Shown here piece after piece: positions 1 through 4,840 of a stretch of DNA of 5,374 bases. Location: NCBI GenBank assembly GCA_025963425.1, contig JAOPUQ010000447.1, positions 1 to 5,374 on the forward strand, read 5' to 3'. Under the pieces are notes generated by a model. It ran no database searches. It worked only from the letters and a program-made list of their open reading frames with translations, and was not told the DNA's origin. The position numbers were made by a program, and so were the translations under genes. Source of the DNA: Modestobacter sp. (GTDB lineage: Bacteria; Actinomycetota; Actinomycetes; Mycobacteriales; Geodermatophilaceae). Positions within the stretch are counted from its first letter, which is position 1; the number at the start of each line of letters is the position of its first letter.

Positions 1-414
1 GCGGCCCGACGCCGGCTGAGCCGCTGTGTCGGCCGCCTGCGGGTGCGGCGTCGCGGCTGCGGTCAGACCCGCGGTGCGCAGCGCGCGGGTGACGTCGGGT
101 CGCCGGTTGCCCTCGGCGATGCGGGCCGCGTGCGGGGTGCCCGCCTCCATGACGTGCGGCCCGGGGCGGTCGTCGTCGTGGGCGGGCCAGCCCACGCTGC
201 CCGGGTTCACCGCGAGCCAGCCGCCGGGCAGCCGCACCGCCCGCTGCAGGTGGGTGTGGCCGCACAGCAGGAGCGGAGAGCCGGCCCAGGCGCCCAGTCG
301 CTGCCGCACCTCGTCCTCGGTGGCCGGCCGCGCACCCTCGGCGGTGACGGCCCGGTGAGGACCTGGCGCTCGTGGTTGCCGCGCCCCGTCGGAGACGACC
401 GCGAGGCGGGTCAC
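1..414 (-). pseudogene. Remnant of a calcineurin-like metallophosphoesterase (cut by window edge)
   Basis: On the minus strand, a possible GTG at 414-412 opens a frame reading VTRLAVVSD, the usual start of small YfcE-like phosphoesterases. The DxHG metal motif expected at that point is lost. A GNHE motif (369-380), normally about 60 residues into the protein, follows almost at once but in another frame. The first frame then resumes with CGHTHLQRAV (GHTH at 250-261) and NPGSVGWP (NPGSVG at 190-207), the C-terminal metal-binding hallmarks of the family. A shortened tail containing GNRRPDVTRALRT runs open to the window edge. The intact family hydrolyses phosphodiesters or phosphomonoesters with two metal ions. 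Here the first metal site is missing, the frame changes twice, and the protein is well under the usual length of about 240 residues, so I infer a decayed gene. A short expressed ORF cannot be excluded, because this frame has no stop. Confidence 0.6.
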
Positions 415-615
415 GGCGTCACCACCTCCGCCAGCCACCGGTCGAAGGCCGGCGAGACGGCCGCGGCCCGTGGTGACGTCGTTGAGGCCGACGGCGAACA
501 CCGGCCCGGACCGGTCGCCGCCCCGGAGCCGGCAACGGGCCTGGCCCGGCCACCGCCGGGAGACGTCGACGAGGTGTCGCGCAGCACGCCCAGGTTGTAC
601 GCGGTCAGGTCGGCA
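415..615 (-). pseudogene. Remnant of an SGNH/GDSL-type hydrolase
   Basis: Two adjacent minus-strand segments in different frames resemble the middle of a GDSL-type esterase/lipase. The first, ADLTAYNLGVLRDTS at 570-614, matches the stretch that usually leads to DTSADV in these proteins. The second, in a frame one base away, begins DVSRRWPGQARCRL just below position 570 and reaches PVFAVGLND at 478-504; GLND corresponds to the GxND block III of the SGNH family. I find neither the N-terminal GDS nucleophile block nor the C-terminal DxxH block, so only about 60-70 of roughly 200 residues remain. The frame change at about 570 and the missing ends point to a pseudogene. The family assignment is by motif recall; the decay is read directly from the sequence. 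It runs straight into the phosphoesterase remnant, in the same direction. Confidence 0.45.
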
Positions 616-684
616 CCGGCCTGCCACCTAGTCCGCGCAGGTGTCCGACCGGCGTTCCCGTGCCGGCGGTGAGATCCCTCCCCG

Positions 685-708
685 GTTGGGGCGAGGGCGC
701 ACGGGTAG
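685..708 (+). promoter_or_regulatory. Candidate stress-sigma (SigB/SigF-like) promoter
   Basis: GTTG at 685-688 is followed after 14 bases by GGGTAG at 703-708. This is close to the actinobacterial SigB/SigF-type pattern of GTTT, a spacer of about 13-16 bases, then GGGTAT: three of four and five of six positions match. It would give a leader of about 70 bases before the reductase start at 784. GC-rich DNA yields GGGTAG-like hexamers easily, so this is only a candidate. Confidence 0.25.
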
Positions 709-767
709 GGCAGGAACGGAGCGGGCGCGCCCCCTGTGCGGTTCGCGCCCCCACGCACCCGTTCGAC

Positions 768-775
768 AGGAGAGG
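768..775 (+). promoter_or_regulatory. Shine-Dalgarno site of the aldo/keto reductase
   Basis: AGGAGAGG lies 8 bases before the ATG at 784. It decides the start against the upstream in-frame GTG at 736, which would add 16 residues unlike the family and has no comparable site. Confidence 0.85.
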
Positions 776-783
776 ACTTCCCT

Positions 784-1623
784 ATGGCCACCGTGCCCAC
801 GATCACCCTGAACAACGGCGTCGAGATCCCGCAGTTGGGGTTCGGCGTGTTCCAGATCAAGCCCGAGGACACCCGGCAGGCCACGCTCGCCGCCCTCGAG
901 GTCGGCTACCGGCACATCGACACCGCGGAGATGTACGGCAACGAGAAAGAGGTCGGCCAGGCCGTCCGCGACTCGGGCATCGACCGCGGTGAGATCTTCG
1001 TGACCAGCAAGCTGAACAACGGCTTCCACGACCCCGCCGACGCGCTCACGGCCTTCGACCGGTCGCTCGCCGACCTGGGCTTCGACTACCTGGACCTGTT
1101 CCTGGTGCACTGGCCGCTGCCGGGCATCGACGTGGACTACGTCGAGACCTGGAAGTCGATGGAAGAGATCTACCGCTCCGGGCGCGCCAAGGCGATCGGT
1201 GTCTCCAACTTCAAGGAGCACCACCTGCGCAGGCTGTTCGGTGCGACGGAGATCCGCCCGGCGGTCAATCAGGTCGAGCTCCACCCCTACCTGGCGCAGG
1301 ACGACCTGCGGGCCTTCGACGCCGAGCACGAGATCGCCACCGAGGCGTGGTCGCCGATCGCCCAGGGCAAGGTCCTCGACGACCCGGCGATCGTCCGGGT
1401 GGCCGAGCGGGTCGGCCGGACCCCGGCACAGGTGACGCTGCGCTGGCACGTGCAGCGCGGCGACATCGTGTTCCCGAAGTCGGTCACCCGCAGCCGCGTC
1501 GAGGAGAACTTCGCCCTGTTCGACTTCGAGCTCAGCGAGGACGACATGCGCGAGATCACCGCACTGGACCGCAACGAGCGCACCGGGCCGGACCCGGACA
1601 CGTTCAACTACATCCCCAGCTGA
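784..1623 (+). CDS. Aldo/keto reductase, 2,5-diketo-D-gluconate reductase type
   Basis: This is a complete 279-residue NAD(P)H-dependent oxidoreductase with a TIM-barrel fold and a predicted cytosolic location. It should reduce aldehydes or ketones to alcohols. The start reads TLNNGVEIPQLGFGVFQI, typical of the AKR3/AKR5 group. The catalytic tetrad is complete: D46 in GYRHIDTAEMYGNE, Y51 in the same block, K76 in VTSKL and H109 in LVHWP. IGVSNF (138-143), NQVELHP (162-168) and the cofactor-phosphate loop FPKSVTRSRVEEN (230-242, with K232, S233 and R238) follow in the expected order, and the loop suggests NADPH. Length and layout fit bacterial Dkg-type reductases of about 275-280 residues. The real substrate cannot be read from sequence; methylglyoxal and other reactive carbonyls are common substrates in this group. 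It faces DUF3097, with only 36 bases between the two stop codons. Confidence 0.95.
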   Translation: MATVPTITLNNGVEIPQLGFGVFQIKPEDTRQATLAALEVGYRHIDTAEMYGNEKEVGQAVRDSGIDRGEIFVTSKLNNGFHDPADALTAFDRSLADLGFDYLDLFLVHWPLPGIDVDYVETWKSMEEIYRSGRAKAIGVSNFKEHHLRRLFGATEIRPAVNQVELHPYLAQDDLRAFDAEHEIATEAWSPIAQGKVLDDPAIVRVAERVGRTPAQVTLRWHVQRGDIVFPKSVTRSRVEENFALFDFELSEDDMREITALDRNERTGPDPDTFNYIPS

Positions 1624-1631
1624 CCCGCACC

Positions 1632-1663
1632 CTGATCGTCTCCGGGGCCGGACCCCCGGTCAG
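1632..1663. terminator. Candidate hairpin between convergent genes
   Basis: CCGGGG (1642-1647) pairs with CCCCGG (1654-1659) across a 6-base loop. An outer CTGA (1632-1635) can pair with TCAG (1660-1663), leaving a one-sided bulge. It fills the 36-base gap between the reductase and DUF3097 stops and overlaps the DUF3097 stop codon. There is no T-tract on either strand, so termination is inferred from position only. Confidence 0.35.
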
Positions 1664-2469
1664 TCGGTGGTGACGAAGTCGATGAGCTCCTCGACCCGGC
1701 CGATCAGGACGGGTTCCAGGTCGGTCCAGGTCTTCACCCGGGCGAGGATCCGCTGTGCCCACACGTAGCCGGTGTCGTCCTCCCAGCCCAGGGCCGCGCA
1801 GACGCCCTCCTTCCAGGGCTGGCCCTTCGGCACCACGGGCCAGGCCGCGATGCCGACCACCGAGGGCTTGACAGCCTGCCAGATGTCGATGAACGGGTGG
1901 CCGACGACCAGGGCGTGCGCGCCGGTGACCTGGTTGGCGATCCGGGTCTCCTTCGAGCCGGTCACCAGGTGGTCGACCAGCACGCCGAGGCGCCGTCCGG
2001 CCGCGGGCCGGAACTCCTTGACGATCCCGGGCAGGTCGTCGACACCGTGCAGCGGCTCCACGACGACGCCCTCGATCCGCAGGTCGTGGCCCCAGACCTT
2101 CTCGACCAGCTCGGCGTCGTGCTTGCCCTCGACGTAGATGCGCCCGGCGCGGGCGACCCGGGCGCGGGCGTTGTCCACGTAGGTGGAGCCCGACGCGCTG
2201 CGCAGCGGCCCGGCCGGGCCGGCCTGCTTGGGCCGCACCAGGACGACGGGCCGGCCGTCGACCCAGAACCCGGGGCCGAGCGGGTAGCCGCGGACCTTGC
2301 CGAAGCGGTCCTCGAGGTGGACGACGTCCTTCTCGCAACGCACCACCGCGCCGACGAAGCCCGAGCTGGGGTCCTCGACCACCAGGTCGTGCTCGGCCTC
2401 GACCTGCGGGACCGGCTTCTTCTGCGTGCGCGGGTGGACCAGGTTGTCGTACGGCGAACGAGGAGGCAC
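1660..2469 (-). CDS. DUF3097 family protein, with TOPRIM-like motifs
   Basis: This is a 269-residue protein of the conserved actinobacterial family DUF3097 (recognised from memory); its biochemical function is not known to me. I chose the GTG at 2469 because the encoded PPRSPYDNLVHPRTQKKPVP gives the usual short family N-terminus before LVVEDPSSGFVGAVVRCEK (29-47). A longer frame back to 2649 would cross the inverted repeat and add unrelated sequence. No well-spaced Shine-Dalgarno is seen; GGAG sits only two bases before the GTG. Conserved blocks are LEDRFGKVRGYPLGPGFW (52-69), ARVARAGRIYVEGKHDAELV (103-122), LRIEGVVVEPLHGVDDLP (130-147), LGVLVDHLVTGSKETRI (161-177), VVGHPFIDIWQAVKPSVVGI (188-207) and a C-terminal VEELIDFVT. 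VEGKHD and LVDH resemble TOPRIM nuclease motifs, which is my inference. No signal peptide or membrane segment is visible, so it is probably cytosolic. Confidence 0.93.
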   Translation of the reverse strand: MPPRSPYDNLVHPRTQKKPVPQVEAEHDLVVEDPSSGFVGAVVRCEKDVVHLEDRFGKVRGYPLGPGFWVDGRPVVLVRPKQAGPAGPLRSASGSTYVDNARARVARAGRIYVEGKHDAELVEKVWGHDLRIEGVVVEPLHGVDDLPGIVKEFRPAAGRRLGVLVDHLVTGSKETRIANQVTGAHALVVGHPFIDIWQAVKPSVVGIAAWPVVPKGQPWKEGVCAALGWEDDTGYVWAQRILARVKTWTDLEPVLIGRVEELIDFVTTD

Positions 2470-2506
2470 GGCTCCATGCTCAGGGCGCCCGGCGGTGCTT
2501 CCGCGG

Positions 2507-2555
2507 CACGACACGCCCGGGGTGCACAGGCTCCTCACTGAGCGGGCGTGTCGTG
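2507..2555. repeat. Perfect 13-bp inverted repeat with 23-base spacer
   Basis: CACGACACGCCCG (2507-2519) and CGGGCGTGTCGTG (2543-2555) are exact reverse complements separated by 23 bases. The repeat lies in the divergent intergenic region. In a minus-strand transcript it would form a stable stem 37 bases before the DUF3097 GTG. No T-tract follows on either strand, which argues against a simple terminator. A leader hairpin or a paired protein-binding site is possible; the role is unknown. Confidence 0.8.
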
Positions 2556-2733
2556 ACGTGCGGACCACGACGCCCTGACCGCCTGCGCGGGGCCCCGGCC
2601 TGCACCGATGCATCCGTGGAGGAGCGGCAGCCTCCGGCCGGACGGTCACGCACCGTCAGATAGATCCTGAACCAACGGTTTCCGGAACCGGGGGGTCGGG
2701 CAGGTCCGAGGGCGAGCGACCCCATTCCCGAGC

Positions 2734-2741
2734 AGGAGGAG
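2734..2741 (+). promoter_or_regulatory. Shine-Dalgarno site of the PRC-barrel gene
   Basis: AGGAGGAG lies 7 bases before the ATG at 2749. It is a near-perfect anti-16S match and predicts strong translation. Confidence 0.9.
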
Positions 2742-2748
2742 CGGAACC

Positions 2749-3654
2749 ATGATCGGCACCGACACCCTCGACCGCGTGATCGGCGCAGACGTCTACGACG
2801 CCGACGGTGACAAGATCGGTACTGCCAGCGAGGTGTACCTGGACGACCAGTCAGGCAACCCGGAGTGGGTCACCGTCAAGACCGGCCTGTTCGGCACGAA
2901 GGAGACCTTCGTGCCGATCCGGGACGCCGACCTCACCGACAACGGCGTGCGCGTACCCGTCAGCAAGTCCGCCGTGAAGGACGCCCCGAAGATCGACACC
3001 GACGGGCACCTCTCCCCGCAGGAGGAGCAGGAGCTCTACCGCCACTACGGCCTGGGCACCAGCGACACCACCGTCGGGCGCGCCGACGACTCGCAGCTGT
3101 CCGGCAACCGCACGGACACCACGACCACGACCGGCGGGAACAGGGACGCCGAGTCCGCCCGGGACATCTCGACGGCCGGTGCGGCCGGCGACCTGGGCAC
3201 CGACACCAGTCGTCGCGACACCGGCCGTAGCGACACCGGCCGTAGCGACACCGTCGGCCGCGACACCTCGGGCCCGACGACCGACGACGCGATGACCCGC
3301 TCCGAGGAGCGGCTGTCGGTCGGCACGACCAGCGAGGAGGCCGGCCGCGCCCGGCTGCGCAAGTACGTCGTGACCGAGAACGTGACGCAGTCCGTCCCCG
3401 TCTCCCGCGAGGAGGTCCGGGTCGAGCGTGAGCCCATCACCGACGCCAACGTCGGCGATGCGCTGGACGGGCCGGACATCAGCGAGGAGGAGCACGAGGT
3501 GACGCTGCGCGCCGAGCGTCCCGTCGTCGACAAGGAAGCCGTCCCCGTCGAGCGGGTCCGGCTGGGCAAGGAGACGGTCACCGAGAACGTGACCGTCGAC
3601 GAGTCCCTCCGCAAGGAGCAGATCGACACCGACGGCGACGACCGTCGCCGCTGA
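2749..3654 (+). CDS. PRC-barrel and DUF2382 domain stress-type protein
   Basis: This 301-residue, highly charged soluble protein has three parts. Residues about 5-83 form a PRC-barrel domain: RVIGADVYDADGDKIGTASE, then EWVTVKTGLFGTKETFVPI and a VPVSKSAVKDAPKID end. A short helix, LSPQEEQELYRHYG (88-101), follows. Residues about 102-183 are a low-complexity linker rich in T, D, G, R and S, probably disordered, with a DTGRS tandem repeat at 157-166. Residues about 184-300 form a DUF2382 (YsnF/AvaK-like) domain, where KYVVTENVTQSVPVSREEV (205-223) and VPVERVRLGKETVTENVTV (265-283) are imperfect copies of one motif. PRC-barrels bind RNA or protein partners in RimM and photosynthetic reaction centres; DUF2382 proteins are usually linked to stress, but the molecular function is unknown. 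There is no signal peptide or membrane segment. The strong RBS suggests high expression. Domain recognition is firm; the role is inferred. Confidence 0.93.
   Translation: MIGTDTLDRVIGADVYDADGDKIGTASEVYLDDQSGNPEWVTVKTGLFGTKETFVPIRDADLTDNGVRVPVSKSAVKDAPKIDTDGHLSPQEEQELYRHYGLGTSDTTVGRADDSQLSGNRTDTTTTTGGNRDAESARDISTAGAAGDLGTDTSRRDTGRSDTGRSDTVGRDTSGPTTDDAMTRSEERLSVGTTSEEAGRARLRKYVVTENVTQSVPVSREEVRVEREPITDANVGDALDGPDISEEEHEVTLRAERPVVDKEAVPVERVRLGKETVTENVTVDESLRKEQIDTDGDDRRR
3216..3253 (+). repeat. 15-bp tandem repeat, about 2.5 copies, inside the PRC-barrel gene
   Basis: CGACACCGGCCGTAG occurs at 3216-3230 and again exactly at 3231-3245, with a partial third copy (CGACACCG) at 3246-3253 and another CGACACC at 3261. 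Each unit keeps the frame and adds DTGRS to the linker. The identity of the copies at DNA level suggests recent slippage or duplication and possible length variation between strains. Confidence 0.85.
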
Positions 3655-3668
3655 TCTCCTGCACGCAC

Positions 3669-3706
3669 CACCGCGCCCGCCCCGGTCCGCCGGTGCGGGC
3701 GCGGTG
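3669..3706. terminator. Strong bidirectional terminator-like hairpin
   Basis: CACCGCGCCCGC (3669-3680) pairs perfectly with GCGGGCGCGGTG (3695-3706), a 12-bp, nearly all-GC stem. Inside it CCGG (3682-3685) pairs with CCGG (3690-3693) around a 4-base TCCG loop, with only one mismatched position between the two stems. It sits between the convergent stops of the PRC-barrel gene (3654) and ppk2 (3757). No T-tract follows in either direction, as is common for actinobacterial hairpins. Confidence 0.7.
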
Positions 3707-3756
3707 CTGTCCGGGCACTTCTCGTGCCGCTTCCGGCGCCGAGAGCGGTCCTGGGG

Positions 3757-4752
3757 TCAGCCGGCCGCCTCGCCGATCGGCAGCCGGTCGCCGGGCCGCG
3801 GCATCACCGGGGCGCCGGCCTCCTCCTCGAGCACGTCGGCCGCCGAGCCGACGATGAGCCGGTCGGGGACGCCCACGGCGCCGTCGTCCTTGCCGTCGTA
3901 GTCGAAGCGGGCCAGCACGTGGCGGATGGCCTCCAGCCGCGCGCGCTTCTTGTCGTTGCTCTTGATCACCGTCCACGGCGCGTGCGCCGTGTCGGTGTGC
4001 AGGAACATCGCCTCCTTGGCCTCGGTGTAGGCGCCCCACTTGTCCAGCGAGGCCAGGTCGGTGGGGGAGAGCTTCCACTGCCGCACCGGGTCGATCTGCC
4101 GGACGATGAACCGGCTGCGCTGCTCGCCCTTCGTCACCGAGAACCAGAACTTGACCAGGTGGATGCCGCTGCGGACGAGCATCCGCTCGAACTCCGGCGT
4201 CTGGTGCATGAACTCCAGGTACTCGTCGGCGGTGCAGTAGCCCATCACCCGCTCGACGCCGGCCCGGTTGTACCAGCTCCGGTCGAACATGACGATCTCC
4301 CCGGCGGCGGGCAGGTGGGCCACGTACCGCTGGAAGTACCACTGCGTCGTCTCCCGCTCCGAGGGCTTGTCCAGCGCCACGACGCGGGCCCCGCGGGGGT
4401 TGAGGTGCTCGGTGAAGCGCTTGATCGTGCCGCCCTTGCCGGCGGCGTCCCGGCCCTCGAACACCAGCACCAGCTTCTGGCCGGTGTCCTTGACCCAGCC
4501 CTGCAGCTTCAGCAGCTCGATCTGCAGCTTGCGCTTCTCTATCTCGTACTCGCGCCGCTCCATCCGCTCGCTGTACGGATAGCCGTCCCGCCAGGTGTCG
4601 ACCCGGTTGCCATCGGGATCGAAGAGCTCGCGGTCGTCGTCCCAGTCCTCGTCGGAGTTGGTGTCCGGCAGCGAGTTCAGCCGCCACCGGCTCAGGTCCA
4701 GGACCGGGGACTCGGTGCCCTCGGGGGCACGGTGGCGCAGCGGCTGGGTCAC
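3757..4752 (-). CDS. ppk2: Polyphosphate kinase 2 (PPK2)
   Basis: This 331-residue cytosolic kinase transfers phosphate between polyphosphate and a nucleoside diphosphate, making or using NTP. The single-domain PPK2 layout is complete: a helix with EKRKLQIELLKLQGWVKDTG (72-91), Walker A GRDAAGKGG (100-108), TTQWYFQRYVAHLP (135-148), Walker B FDRSWYNRAGVERVMG (156-171), the lid region FWFSVTKGEQRSRF (202-215) and then DPVRQWKLSP. The N-terminus has an acidic stretch, DTNSDEDWDDD (30-40), seen in some actinobacterial members. I chose the GTG at 4752 because AGGA lies 8 bases upstream and the encoded protein has normal family length. An ATG at 4872 would add 40 arginine-rich residues unlike the family and overlap the upstream gene. 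One domain and about 330 residues suggest class I, but nucleotide preference (GDP or ADP) cannot be fixed from sequence. It lies 88 bases behind the acyltransferase, on the same strand. Confidence 0.95.
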   Translation of the reverse strand: MTQPLRHRAPEGTESPVLDLSRWRLNSLPDTNSDEDWDDDRELFDPDGNRVDTWRDGYPYSERMERREYEIEKRKLQIELLKLQGWVKDTGQKLVLVFEGRDAAGKGGTIKRFTEHLNPRGARVVALDKPSERETTQWYFQRYVAHLPAAGEIVMFDRSWYNRAGVERVMGYCTADEYLEFMHQTPEFERMLVRSGIHLVKFWFSVTKGEQRSRFIVRQIDPVRQWKLSPTDLASLDKWGAYTEAKEAMFLHTDTAHAPWTVIKSNDKKRARLEAIRHVLARFDYDGKDDGAVGVPDRLIVGSAADVLEEEAGAPVMPRPGDRLPIGEAAG

Positions 4753-4760
4753 GGGCCCGA

Positions 4761-4764
4761 TCCT
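4761..4764 (-). promoter_or_regulatory. Shine-Dalgarno site of ppk2
   Basis: On the minus strand AGGA, preceded by GGGAGC, ends 8 bases before the GTG at 4752. It supports this start over the in-frame ATG at 4872. Confidence 0.65.
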
Positions 4765-4820
4765 GCTCCCGGACGGCGGCCGCCGCCTGTTCCGCGTCCC
4801 GCGGCTGCTGTTCCCCTCGA

Positions 4821-4837
4821 GGACGGCGATGCCGTCC
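4821..4837 (-). terminator. Hairpin just after the acyltransferase stop
   Basis: GGACGGC (4821-4827) and GCCGTCC (4831-4837) are perfect complements around a 3-base loop. On the minus strand the stem begins 3 bases after the acyltransferase TGA (4843-4841), inside the 88-base gap before ppk2. With no T-tract it may be a weak terminator or an intercistronic stem. Whether ppk2 has its own promoter in the remaining 70 bases is unclear. Confidence 0.4.
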
Positions 4838-4840
4838 CGG

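Larger units (their letters stand above)
615..783. other. Intergenic region upstream of the aldo/keto reductase
   Basis: I see no convincing protein in this stretch. Its right-hand part carries a candidate promoter (685-708) and the Shine-Dalgarno site of the reductase gene (768-775). The left end, about 615-646 on the minus strand, may hold more scrambled N-terminal sequence of the SGNH hydrolase remnant, but the match is too weak to call. Minus-strand reading frames that cross it and enter the reductase are antisense artefacts of high GC. Confidence 0.5.
2470..2748. other. Divergent intergenic region
   Basis: This stretch separates the start of DUF3097 (leftward) from the start of the PRC-barrel gene (rightward) and must hold both promoters. 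It contains the 13-bp inverted repeat and, at about 2656-2688, a noticeably A/T-richer island (CAGATAGATCCTGAACCAAC and on) inside otherwise very GC-rich DNA, a plausible promoter zone for the rightward gene. Reading frames across it look like chance frames of high GC. Confidence 0.6.

Noticed and set aside
628..1449. Long minus-strand open frame antisense to the aldo/keto reductase
   Set aside because: Its protein is low-complexity and rich in V, R, D and G, with no family resemblance. It mirrors the codon structure of the intact reductase on the other strand, a usual high-GC artefact.
2480..2530. Possible 15-codon leader peptide before DUF3097 (GTG at about 2528, TGA at 2480-2482)
   Set aside because: AGGAG lies only 3 bases before this GTG and the peptide shows no run of a regulatory amino acid, so there is nothing beyond chance to support attenuation.
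2677..2689. Palindrome-like TTCCGGAA with GG and CC flanks
   Set aside because: Only 8 bases are a true palindrome and one extra T breaks the extension. This is too short to call an operator.
2678..2698. SigB-like promoter for the PRC-barrel gene (GTTT then GGGTCG)
   Set aside because: The -35 box is perfect, but the spacer is only 11 bases and the -10 box matches four of six. The nearby GGAAC also lacks a well-spaced ECF -10 partner.
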